The notes beneath the pieces are model-generated. The model was not told where the DNA came from. It saw only the letters and a program-made list of their open reading frames with translations, and did no database searches. A stretch of 38,883 bases of DNA, from positions 1 to 38,883 of the forward strand of contig NZ_JABBFZ010000036.1 in the NCBI RefSeq assembly GCF_012927125.1. Direction: 5' to 3'. Source of the stretch: Paraburkholderia antibiotica (GTDB lineage: Bacteria; Pseudomonadota; Gammaproteobacteria; Burkholderiales; Burkholderiaceae). The position numbers and the translations under genes are program-made. Below, one piece after another: positions 16,831 to 25,472 of this stretch (the first letter of the stretch is position 1; every line of letters starts with the position of its first letter).

Positions 16831-17907
16831 ATGACCTCTCGCACACCTTCGACCAGGATGGCAAGGCAGACCCCCACGCTCGAGCATGTCGCCAAGCTCG
16901 CCGGGGTATCCCAGATGACCGCGTCGCGCGCGCTCAACGGCCGCCCCGGCGTGTCGCGAGAAACCCGCGACGAAGTCCTGCGCATCGCCTCGGACATCGG
17001 GTATGTCGTCAATCGCACCGCGCAAAAGCTCTCGGGTGGCCGCAACGGCATCATCGGCATCATCACGCCGACGCTCGACACGCAATTCTCGAGCGAGCTG
17101 ATTCTCGGCGCGGGTCGCGCGGCGCGCGGCGCGGGCATGGAGATGCTGGTCTACACGGTGTTCGACGAAGACCGTCATACGCATCACGATCTGCTCGGCC
17201 TGATCCAGCAGTTTTCCGACGGCATCCTCGCCATTCTTCCGCGCGAATCGCTGTGCCTCGAAGCGCTCGCCACCGCCAAGGTGCCGGTCGTCGTCGTCGA
17301 TCAGCGCGGCACGCTAACGGGCTTTCCTTCCGTTTCGGTCGACAACTACGGCGGCGCCTGTCTCGCGGTCGAGCATCTGGCCGAACTCGGCCACAAGCGC
17401 ATCGCCTTTCTCGCCGGCGACGAAACGATCGAAGGCGTACGCGACCGGCAGCGCGGCTATCACGACACGCTGGCCCGCCTCGGCCTGCCGCGCGAAGATG
17501 CGCTGGTCGCGGCCGGCGACCTGTCGCAGATGATGGCGTTCGACGTCACCTTCGATCTGCTGAATCTCGCCGAACCGCCCACCGCGATCTTCACCGCCAA
17601 CGACCAGAGCGCATTCGGCGTGATCGCCGCGATCCGCGAGGCCGGCCTGCGCGTGCCGGACGACATCTCGGTGATCGGCTTCGACGATATTCCGATGTCC
17701 GAACAGTTTCATCCGGCGCTCACCACGATCCGTCAGCCGTTCCAGCAGATGGCGCGCTCGGCGGTCAACACGCTGCTCGCGCAGATCGCCGGCATCGACG
17801 CCGCTTCGCAACGCATCACACTACCGGCGGAACTGGTGGTGCGCGACTCCACCGGCCCCGTGCGCACGAAGCAGCGCCGCGGCCGTCACCAGATCGTTTC
17901 GACGTAA
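16831..17907 (+). CDS. LacI-family transcriptional regulator of ABC operon 1
   Basis: 358 residues. The DNA-binding head is canonical: TLEHVAKLAGVSQMTASRALNG at about 16-37, then VSRETRDEVLRIASDIGYVVN. The effector domain includes IIGIITPTLDTQFS, RIAFLAGDET, IFTANDQSAFGVIAAI and the late VIGFDDIPMSEQFHPALTTIRQP, a GntR/LacI pattern. It is transcribed away from the ABC operon it probably controls, with TAACGTTA sites in the 244-base gap. The ATG at 16831 has no strong Shine-Dalgarno, and the ATG at 16858 is a possible alternative. Its last 22 bases overlap the 3' end of the convergent PIN-domain gene. Confidence 0.9.
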   Translation: MTSRTPSTRMARQTPTLEHVAKLAGVSQMTASRALNGRPGVSRETRDEVLRIASDIGYVVNRTAQKLSGGRNGIIGIITPTLDTQFSSELILGAGRAARGAGMEMLVYTVFDEDRHTHHDLLGLIQQFSDGILAILPRESLCLEALATAKVPVVVVDQRGTLTGFPSVSVDNYGGACLAVEHLAELGHKRIAFLAGDETIEGVRDRQRGYHDTLARLGLPREDALVAAGDLSQMMAFDVTFDLLNLAEPPTAIFTANDQSAFGVIAAIREAGLRVPDDISVIGFDDIPMSEQFHPALTTIRQPFQQMARSAVNTLLAQIAGIDAASQRITLPAELVVRDSTGPVRTKQRRGRHQIVST

Positions 17908-18275
17908 GTCGACGCGCGCACCTTCGCATCCGAGGTCACGAGCGCGCCGCCATAGGTGCGCGCGGTCGCGACGATCAGCCGTTGGTGCGAACTGAGCACG
18001 GGCGGCAACGTCGCCGCGCGAAACGCGATCTCGGTGTCGACCGGAATCATTCGCACGCCGTCGAGCGACAGAAACGTCGAGAGCCAACTGCGCGCATCCA
18101 TCGACAACCCCAGGCTGCCGTCCTTCACGAACTCCGCGATTTCGAGCGCGCTGATCGCCGAGATCAGGATCTCGCCACCGTCGAGTTCGCGCTCGATCGC
18201 ATCGAGCGCGGTCCGGCTCAGCGCCTTCTGCTTGCCGAACCAGCAGACGAGCGCGAGCGTATCGAGGGTGATCAT
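17886..18275 (-). CDS. vapC: PIN-domain protein, VapC-type toxin homologue
   Basis: 129 residues, the usual VapC length. VapC toxins are Mg2+-dependent ribonucleases that cut tRNA or rRNA. Conserved acidic positions visible: Asp5 (ITLDT), Glu45 (SALEIAE) and Asp116 (VTSDAKVR). The third family Asp, normally just before R in the D-R-L-I-V-A-T-A motif, is Gln98 here (HQRLIVATA), so activity may be weakened or altered. The start overlaps the antitoxin stop by four bases (ATGA), as in toxin-antitoxin operons. The 3' end overlaps that of the convergent LacI gene by 22 bases. Family assignment is good; toxicity is unproven. Confidence 0.82.
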   Translation of the reverse strand: MITLDTLALVCWFGKQKALSRTALDAIERELDGGEILISAISALEIAEFVKDGSLGLSMDARSWLSTFLSLDGVRMIPVDTEIAFRAATLPPVLSSHQRLIVATARTYGGALVTSDAKVRASTYVETIW

Positions 18276-18505
18276 CGCTCGTCCTGCTCCACTGCAACCG
18301 GCTGCTGCGCGTGCTTCAGGTTGAAATGCGTGATCGACGCGCGCAGCAGTTCGAGCGGATTCTCCTCCCGGCTGCGATACGGCCGGATTTCGATGGTGGG
18401 ATGCCCTCGGTCCGTCACGACGACGGTCTCGCCCAATGTTTCGACCTGGCGAAACAGCTCGCAGGCGCGGGACTTGAAAATGGCTTTAGATACTCGCTTT
18501 TCCAT
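18272..18505 (-). CDS. Phd/YefM-type antitoxin
   Basis: 77 residues from the ATG at 18505, which has GGAG six bases upstream; a GTG at 18517 would add four residues. The N-terminal part (SKAIFKSRACELFRQVETLGETVVVTDRGHPTIEIRPY) is the Phd/YefM DNA-binding fold. The C-terminal tail should wrap the PIN toxin encoded immediately downstream with a four-base overlap. The complex probably represses its own promoter upstream of 18505. No clear operator was identified there. Confidence 0.82.
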   Translation of the reverse strand: MEKRVSKAIFKSRACELFRQVETLGETVVVTDRGHPTIEIRPYRSREENPLELLRASITHFNLKHAQQPVAVEQDER

Positions 18506-19133
18506 GACGCTCTCCACCCATCAGAATTCAAACGGTTCTTTTTTATATCGGGCCGGCGCGTGGACGTTCAACGCTTGCGCCTGACGGCCCGACGTTCGTT
18601 ATCAACCTTGCCTCACTCGTGACTGCCCGAGTTCCTGCCTGAAGCTTCCTCCCGCTTCAGTCCTACCCTTGCGCAACACCCGCGCCGACGCCGCGAAGCT
18701 TCGCTCGCGACGCTTGCGCGGTCATGTAATCGTGTCGTGTCGCGGATGTTCCGCCCGTCTCCTGGCCGCGTCCTGGCCATACCCTGGCCGTCTCCCGCCT
18801 GGGCCCATCTGCTGCCCGAGTCCCCGATCGGGCGGTCCGGATGGCCTGGCAACGCGCGCCGCGGGTTGCCTCCGGATACATGCGATGGCGCTGTGCGTCT
18901 CGTCGGACGATGCGGAGCGTGTCGGCGCCGCGTGCGCGCGGCGACCCCTGAAGCGGATCGCCCCCACGGTCGCGAGCGCGGCGGCACGTCGTAGGAGTTC
19001 CGGTTTTGCTCTTGCTGTCGCTCTTCGAATAATAAGAACAAACACATGGAACGTTACCCTTAACGTTAGGCGATGTTAATGGCGCATATTCGCCGCCGCC
19101 ATGCGGGGTTTACCTAAGCTTCGACACTCCTTT
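18506..19133. other. long region without a recognisable gene, containing an orphan promoter
   Basis: About 630 bases between the antitoxin gene and the small gene at 19134. All open frames give Arg/Pro/Ala-rich translations without family resemblance. There are 11-base repeats of CCTGGCC at 18761, 18772 and 18783, and a perfect hairpin CTGAAGC/GCTTCAG at 18639-18660. Its right end carries a second copy of the ABC operon 1 promoter, pointing left into the region. It may encode an untranslated RNA or a decayed gene. Confidence 0.5.
19029..19080 (-). promoter_or_regulatory. orphan copy of the TAACGTTA-regulated promoter
   Basis: The block aligns with 16608-16662 over nearly its whole length. 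AACGTTA-x-CCTTAACGTTAG at 19050-19069 is followed by CGATGTTA, and on the minus strand TTCTTAT occupies the -10 position as in the original. TAACGTTA is perfect at 19061-19068. It would fire leftward into a stretch with no recognised gene. The binder should be the LacI protein at 16831-17907. Confidence 0.6.
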
Positions 19134-19427
19134 TCACGCGCCGTCGGCCGCCTCGGACGGCCCTGTCGAGCGCTCGGCGTCGAAATGCACGATCCACGTG
19201 TACAGCGGCCCGCGCGGCTTCTCCAGCCAGCCGCGCGGTACCGGCTCGCGCTCGTCGGCGGACGGCCGATGCTCCGCCAGGACAGCCGCGTCGGCTTGCT
19301 CGCCCGCGTGCCTTGATGGCTCGCTCGACATCGCGCCGCGCTCACGGGCGCGCGCGTCCTTCTGCTTATGCTTCGGCGACCACTCGGCCCGCCCTTGAGC
19401 CGATTCGCCGGATTGTTTGCTCGCCAT
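19134..19427 (-). CDS. small hydrophilic protein of unknown function
   Basis: 97 residues that I do not recognise. The first two thirds are very polar and rich in Lys, Arg, Glu and Ala, probably disordered. The C-terminal part (RGWLEKPRGPLYTWIVHFDAE) looks folded, with aromatic residues. There is no signal peptide or membrane segment. The ATG is preceded by GAGG at a good distance. It begins 30 bases after the stop of the ABC operon 2 ATPase gene on the same strand, so it may be the last gene of that operon. Confidence 0.55.
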   Translation of the reverse strand: MASKQSGESAQGRAEWSPKHKQKDARARERGAMSSEPSRHAGEQADAAVLAEHRPSADEREPVPRGWLEKPRGPLYTWIVHFDAERSTGPSEAADGA

Positions 19428-19457
19428 GGATCTGGCCTCGGTGCTGGTGTCGGCTCG

Positions 19458-20588
<1,131 letters not shown>

Positions 20589-20690
20589 TGATACGTCCTC
20601 CTGAATCCTTGTCCTGACAGTCCCCGCGTGACGCTATCCCACTGCCCCACTACTTTTGCGCGCCACGCGAGGTACGGTGCGAACGCTGCG

Positions 20691-22028
20691 TCAGCGCGCG
20701 GCAGCGACGCCGGCGTGTTGCGCGATCACGTCGCGATACCACAGCGCGCTGTCCTTCAGCGTGCGCTCCTGGCTCGCGTAGTCGACGTAGACCATGCCGA
20801 AGCGCTTGTCGTAACCCGACGCCCATTCGAAGTTGTCCATCAGGCTCCACGCGAAATAGCCGGCCACGTCGACGCCCTGCTGCGCCGCGTCCGACAATGC
20901 GGCCAGATGCAGGTCGTAGAAGCGCACACGGTCGGCGTCGTGCACGCGGCCGTTGTCGAGCACGTCTTTAGCCGCGCAGCCGTTCTCGGTGATGTAGATC
21001 GGCGGCAGCTTGTAGTCGGCGTTCAGTTTGGTCAGCAATTCGGTAAGGCCCTGCGGATAGACTTCCCAGTCCATGTCCGTGAAGCCGAGCACGCCCGGCG
21101 GACGCTTGTCGCCCGACGCGCTCGCGAAGATGCGCGTGTAGTAGTTGATGCCGAGAAAGTCCATCGGCGTTTTGATCACATCGAAGTCGCCGCTCAGAAT
21201 CACCTCTTGCGGACCGTTCGCGCCATACCACTCCAGCGCTTCGGCCGGGTATTCGCCCTTGAACAGCGGGTCCATGTACCAGCGCACGAACTTCGCGTAT
21301 TCGAGCGACGCGGCGGCGAGGTCCTCGGCCGAATCCGTCGCGCCATGCGCGGGCGACTGGTTCAGCACGATGCCGAGCGGCGCCTTCACGCCATCGGCGC
21401 GCAACGCCTGCAACGCGAGACCGTGCGACAGCAGCAGATGGTGCGCGACGTGCGCGGCCTTCTTCAGATCGGCGTTGCCAGGCGCGAAATAGCCGGTCGC
21501 ATTGCCGAGCCACGCGGTGCACCACGGCTCGTTATGCGTCGCGATCGATGCGACCCGGTCGCCCAGCACGCTGCCGATCTTGCGCGCGTAGTCCGCGAAG
21601 CGATACGCGGTGTCGCGGCTTTCCCAGCCGCTTTGCGTATCCTGCAGCGACAGCGGCAGATCCCAGTGATACAGCGTCGCGAACGGCTGGATGTCGCGCG
21701 CGAGCAAGCCGTCGACGAGGCGCTCGTAAAACGCGAGCCCCTTGTCGTTGAATGCGCCGCGGCCCGTCGGCTGCACGCGCGGCCACGCGATCGAAAAGCG
21801 GTAGGCCTTCACGCCGAGTTCGGCCATCAGATCGAGATCTTCCTCAAGGAGGTGATAGTGATTGCAGGCGACGTCGCCGTTCTCGCCGTTCACGACCTTG
21901 CCTGGCACCTTGCAGAACGCGTCCCAGATCGACGGGCCACGGCCGTCCTCATGCGCTGCGCCTTCGATCTGGTAGGAACTGGTGGCCACGCCCCAGACGA
22001 AGTCTTCGTTGAATCGATACGTCGACAT
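20691..22028 (-). CDS. GH1 beta-glucosidase
   Basis: 445 residues, full length for GH1. The N-terminal signature FVWGVATSSYQIEGA is at 10-24. The acid/base Glu167 is in THNEPWC and the nucleophile Glu348 in YITENG. SFSI-like YRFSIAWPR and the C-terminal SLMDNFEWASGYDKRFG are also present. There is no signal peptide, so it acts in the cytoplasm on imported beta-linked disaccharides such as cellobiose; side activity on xylobiose is possible. It lies between the permease and ATPase genes of ABC operon 2, which suggests that the importer's cargo is its substrate. The ATG at 22028 is chosen because homology begins there; its Shine-Dalgarno is weak and a hairpin lies just upstream. Confidence 0.92.
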   Translation of the reverse strand: MSTYRFNEDFVWGVATSSYQIEGAAHEDGRGPSIWDAFCKVPGKVVNGENGDVACNHYHLLEEDLDLMAELGVKAYRFSIAWPRVQPTGRGAFNDKGLAFYERLVDGLLARDIQPFATLYHWDLPLSLQDTQSGWESRDTAYRFADYARKIGSVLGDRVASIATHNEPWCTAWLGNATGYFAPGNADLKKAAHVAHHLLLSHGLALQALRADGVKAPLGIVLNQSPAHGATDSAEDLAAASLEYAKFVRWYMDPLFKGEYPAEALEWYGANGPQEVILSGDFDVIKTPMDFLGINYYTRIFASASGDKRPPGVLGFTDMDWEVYPQGLTELLTKLNADYKLPPIYITENGCAAKDVLDNGRVHDADRVRFYDLHLAALSDAAQQGVDVAGYFAWSLMDNFEWASGYDKRFGMVYVDYASQERTLKDSALWYRDVIAQHAGVAAAR

Positions 22029-22050
22029 AGATGAAGTTGTCCCGAATGAG

Positions 22051-22068
22051 CACGCCCGCAAGGGCGTG
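22051..22068 (-). promoter_or_regulatory. intercistronic hairpin before the GH1 gene
   Basis: CACGCCC (22051-22057) pairs perfectly with GGGCGTG (22062-22068) around a four-base loop. It lies in the 58-base gap between the permease stop and the GH1 start. No T-run follows. Confidence 0.55.
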
Positions 22069-22086
22069 GAAATGAATGAAGGAAAC

Positions 22087-22917
22087 TCAGGCCTTGACCG
22101 CGCCGGTCGTCAGACCGTCGATCAAACGCCGCGAAGTGAACGCGAACAGCACCAGGAGCGGCAGCACCGCGACCGCCGACCCCGCCATCACCGCACCCCA
22201 ATCGGAATTGGTCGGGCTTTGCAGAATGCGCAGCGCGAGCGGCAGCGTGTACATCGACGGCGAACGCAGCACGACGAGCGCCGACAGAAAGTTGTTCCAT
22301 GCCTGAATGAAGCTGATCAGCCCGAGCGTGCCGAGCGCCGGTCCGAGCAGCGGCATCACGATGCTCCAGTAGATGCGGAATTCGCCGCAGCCATCGATCC
22401 GCGCCGCCTCGATCAGATCGGCCGGAATCGCCGCCGCCACGTACTGGCGCATCAGAAACACCCCGAGCGCGGCGGCCGCGCCCGGCACGTACAGCGCGCG
22501 CGGCTGATCGATCCAGCCGAGCAGGTTCATCGTCATGAAGGTCGGAATCATGCTGAGGAACGGCGGCACCAGCATCGCGGTCAACGCGATCGCGAACAGC
22601 GTCTTCTTGAAGCGGAACTCGTACATCGCGAACGCGTAACCGGCCATCGACGTGACGAGCAGCGTCAGCACGGTCTGGATCGCGGCGGTATAGAAGCTCC
22701 AGCCGAGGTTGCGCCAGAACGGGATATGCCGCATCAGCGAGGCCATGTTGTCGAGAAACGCGCTGCCGAACCACAGCGGCGGCGGCATCGAGAAGATCTC
22801 GGAACTCGTGTGCGTGGCGAACACGAACATGAAGTAGAACGGCGAGAACATCAGCAGCGCGCCGGCCAGCACGATCGCGTAGCCGATATAGCGGGCCTTG
22901 TTGTTGGGCGATCTCAT
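22087..22917 (-). CDS. sugar ABC transporter permease (MalG type), operon 2
   Basis: 276 residues with six predicted membrane segments, the first near 10-32 (IGYAIVLAGALLMFSPFYFM). The EAA loop reads EAARIDGCGEFRIYWSI followed by VMPLLGPALG. It is one half of the CUT1 channel for operon 2. The ATG at 22915-22917 overlaps the TGA of the other permease gene as ATGA, so the start at 22917 is preferred over the longer frame to 22971. The substrate is inferred only from the adjacent GH1 gene. Confidence 0.9.
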   Translation of the reverse strand: MRSPNNKARYIGYAIVLAGALLMFSPFYFMFVFATHTSSEIFSMPPPLWFGSAFLDNMASLMRHIPFWRNLGWSFYTAAIQTVLTLLVTSMAGYAFAMYEFRFKKTLFAIALTAMLVPPFLSMIPTFMTMNLLGWIDQPRALYVPGAAAALGVFLMRQYVAAAIPADLIEAARIDGCGEFRIYWSIVMPLLGPALGTLGLISFIQAWNNFLSALVVLRSPSMYTLPLALRILQSPTNSDWGAVMAGSAVAVLPLLVLFAFTSRRLIDGLTTGAVKA

Positions 22918-23948
22918 CGATGTGTCTCCTCGTTCATGCCGCTGCGGTGGAAAAGACGCGTGTTCAGCCACATCAGCGCGGCAATCGAAATGAACAGCAG
23001 CCAGGCGATCGAACTCGCGGTGCCGAAGTCGCCGTCGTGGAACGCGGTGCGATACATGTAGACGGCCGTCGTCAGACCGGACTGGCTCGTGCCCATGCCT
23101 TCGTTCGGCAGCAGGATGAACGGCTCTTCGAACAGTTGCAGCCCGCCGATGATCGACAGCGTGACCGCGAAGAAAATCATCGGCTTGATCAGCGGAATCG
23201 TGATGCGCGTGAACTGTTGCCAGCCGTTCGCGCCGTCGATGCGCGCGGCCTCGTACAGGTCCTTCGGAATGGTTTGCAGCGCCGACAGATACAGCACCGT
23301 ATTCCAGCCGACATAACGCCAGAAGATCACGACGGACACCGCCGGCTTAACGTTCTTCGGGTTGTACAGCCACTCGATCGGATGCGCGGGCACGATCCAG
23401 TGCAAGCCGGGCAGCTTGCCGATCTCGGCGATCGCGAGGTTGATCATGCCGAAGTCGGTCGAATACAGCGACGAGAAGATCAGCGCAATTGCCACGCTCG
23501 ACGTGATGAACGGCAGGAAGTAAAGCCCCACCACGAAGTTGCGCCAGCGGCGAAACGCGGTCTGCAGAAAGAACGCGAGCGGCAACGCCACCAGATGTTG
23601 CGGCACGCCGGACATGATCGCCATCGACGCGGTGTTGTACAGCGACTTCCAGTACCACGGATCGGTCAGCGTGAACCAGAAGTTCGACAGACCCACCCAC
23701 TTCATGCTCGCGAGTCCCGCCGTCGCGTCCCAGCTCTGGAACGACAGGTACAACGAGAACAGCAGCGGAAAGGCAATGAACAGCGCGAACAGCGCAAAAA
23801 ACGGCGTAAGAAACAGGTACGGCGCGACCTTCACCGGATCGAGCCGCGATTTGCGGCGCGGCGCGGCGAGCGGCGCATGCGCGCTCGGCACGGCGCTTGC
23901 CTGCGCATCGCGGACGACCTGTTCGGTCGTGGGCAGCGGAGTGTTCAT
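22914..23948 (-). CDS. sugar ABC transporter permease (MalF type), operon 2
   Basis: 344 residues. A polar N-terminal tail of about 40 residues precedes six membrane segments; the first is VAPYLFLTPFFALFALFIAF. The EAA loop is EAARIDGANGWQQFTRI followed by TIPLIKP. It forms the channel with the next gene product. The ATG at 23948 has GGAA upstream; the longer open frame to 24005 runs over the hairpin at 23969-23996 and is rejected. It lies 66 bases after the binding-protein gene. Confidence 0.9.
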   Translation of the reverse strand: MNTPLPTTEQVVRDAQASAVPSAHAPLAAPRRKSRLDPVKVAPYLFLTPFFALFALFIAFPLLFSLYLSFQSWDATAGLASMKWVGLSNFWFTLTDPWYWKSLYNTASMAIMSGVPQHLVALPLAFFLQTAFRRWRNFVVGLYFLPFITSSVAIALIFSSLYSTDFGMINLAIAEIGKLPGLHWIVPAHPIEWLYNPKNVKPAVSVVIFWRYVGWNTVLYLSALQTIPKDLYEAARIDGANGWQQFTRITIPLIKPMIFFAVTLSIIGGLQLFEEPFILLPNEGMGTSQSGLTTAVYMYRTAFHDGDFGTASSIAWLLFISIAALMWLNTRLFHRSGMNEETHR

Positions 23949-23968
23949 CAGTAGTTCCGTCCAGTCGG

Positions 23969-23996
23969 GCGTGGCCGGGCCGAGACCCGGCCACGC
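23969..23996 (-). promoter_or_regulatory. very strong hairpin between binding-protein and permease genes of ABC operon 2
   Basis: GCGTGGCCGGG (23969-23979) pairs perfectly with CCCGGCCACGC (23986-23996): 11 GC-rich pairs around a six-base loop. It sits in the 66-base gap after the binding-protein stop. No T-run follows on the minus strand, so it is probably a 3' stabiliser of the binding-protein message or a partial attenuator. Confidence 0.65.
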
Positions 23997-24014
23997 TGTT
24001 TGCAACCCAACCGC

Positions 24015-25262
24015 TTAGCGGCGAACCCGATGCGCGATCTGATCCTGCGCTTCCTGCAACGCGGTATGCACGTCTTCGCCGTCGTCGACCACCTTGTCGA
24101 GCGCCGAGTGCACCGCTTCTTCGGCGACCTGGTCGTACTTGCTGCGCTGGATCGCCGGGATGTGCGAGGCCGCATCACGCCAGATCAGACGCGCCTTTTC
24201 GTTGCCGAGGAACGCGACCGGCTCCGCGAAGAACGTGTCGTTCTGCGCGGCAAGCAGCGCCGGGAACGCGTCGATCGAACGGAACGACGCGAGCTGCGTG
24301 TCCTGGTGCGTGGTCAGGAACTTGATGAATTCCCACGACATCGGCTTTTGCGTCGCCTTCGCCGGAATCGCGTAGAAGGTGCCGCCGAACGATGCGTACG
24401 CGTTGTTCGGCAGATTCGTCGCGCGCCACAGGCCCTTCGTGTCCGGTGCGATCCACGACGACAGATGCCCGCCGAGCCACGCGCCCATCATCTGCGTCGC
24501 GACCGTGCCGCGCTTGAAGCTCTCGGCCCACTCGTTCGACCACGGCGTGATCTTCGCGTCGAGACCGAGGTCGCGCGCTTTCTTCGCGAGTTCGAACGCC
24601 TTCACGAAGCGCGGCGATGTGACGACCGGATTGCCGGCCTTGTCGAAGTAGACGCCGTCGCCTTCCTTCAGGTCCGCGCGAATGTAGATGTCCTCGATAT
24701 CGCGCGACGATGCCATCAGGTACGCACCGGTCGCCTTCTTGATCTTCTGCCCGGCCACCAGATACGAGTCCCACGACTTCGTCAGATCGGCTTCGGTCAC
24801 ACCGGCCTTGTCGAGAATGTCCTTGCGGTAGAACAGCGTGCCCGGACCGATGTCGGCCGGCATGCCGACGATCGCGCCGTCCTGCGTGGTGGCCTGCGCG
24901 AACGTGTAGTTGATGAACTGGCTCTTGTACTGGCCCGCGCTGTACGGCGCCTTCGACAGATCCTGCAGACCGCCGCCCGCCGCGAAACGGCCGATGAAGC
25001 CGACCTCGACCGCCATCACGTCGGGCAGGTTCGAGCCGGTCGCGAGCGCGGTGGTCATCGCGTTGTGATGATCGGCGATCGCCAGCGACGACACCTTGAT
25101 ATCGACGTCCGGATGCAGCTTCTTCCATGCCGGAAGCGCATCCTTGATTTCCTGATCCAGCTTCGGGAAAACCGCGACCGTCAACGTCGTGTTGGCCTGC
25201 GCGCCGACTGCGGCAAAGCTGAGCAGCACTGCGGCGGCTGCGCCCGAAAAGCGGAATTGCAT
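24015..25262 (-). CDS. extracellular sugar-binding protein of ABC operon 2 (family 1 SBP)
   Basis: 415 residues with a Sec signal peptide (MQFRFSG, core AAAAVLLSFAAVG, probable cleavage at AQA-N near 24), so periplasmic. The mature part shows CUT1 binding-protein features: TVAVFPKLDQEIK, LPAWKKLHPDVDIKV, GTLFYRKDILDKAGV and KPMSWEFIKFLTT. It captures sugar for the two downstream permeases. The ATG has GAGGAGA upstream. A TGAAAGCGCTTTCA operator lies 123 bases before the start. The ligand is unknown; the GH1 gene in the operon suggests a beta-glucoside or beta-xyloside oligomer. Confidence 0.9.
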   Translation of the reverse strand: MQFRFSGAAAAVLLSFAAVGAQANTTLTVAVFPKLDQEIKDALPAWKKLHPDVDIKVSSLAIADHHNAMTTALATGSNLPDVMAVEVGFIGRFAAGGGLQDLSKAPYSAGQYKSQFINYTFAQATTQDGAIVGMPADIGPGTLFYRKDILDKAGVTEADLTKSWDSYLVAGQKIKKATGAYLMASSRDIEDIYIRADLKEGDGVYFDKAGNPVVTSPRFVKAFELAKKARDLGLDAKITPWSNEWAESFKRGTVATQMMGAWLGGHLSSWIAPDTKGLWRATNLPNNAYASFGGTFYAIPAKATQKPMSWEFIKFLTTHQDTQLASFRSIDAFPALLAAQNDTFFAEPVAFLGNEKARLIWRDAASHIPAIQRSKYDQVAEEAVHSALDKVVDDGEDVHTALQEAQDQIAHRVRR

Positions 25263-25384
25263 GACTCGTCTCCTCTAGAACCGTGTATGAATGGCATTCG
25301 ACGACTACCCGATTGCCGCTGACGTACTTCCCCTGTTGTCCTTGTTGCTTCCTGTCGATGACTTCCCTACTGCCTGCGAATCTT

Positions 25385-25398
25385 TGAAAGCGCTTTCA
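25385..25398. promoter_or_regulatory. TGAAAGCGCTTTCA operator before ABC operon 2
   Basis: A perfect 14-bp palindrome with central CG, the classic LacI/PurR-family shape. It lies between the LacI gene at 25473 and the binding-protein start at 25262. Identical copies occur at 26587-26600 and 29227-29240. Confidence 0.78.
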
Positions 25399-25472
25399 GA
25401 TGAGGCGTAAAAAAAGCGCTGGTTAAGCGTTTCCTCTGCGCACACATCACGCACACTCGTTAAGCACACTCA

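Noticed and set aside
18613..19047. 144-codon minus-strand frame downstream of the orphan promoter
   Set aside because: Arg/Pro-rich with no ribosome-binding site and other overlapping frames of equal quality; better described as an untranslated region or decayed gene.
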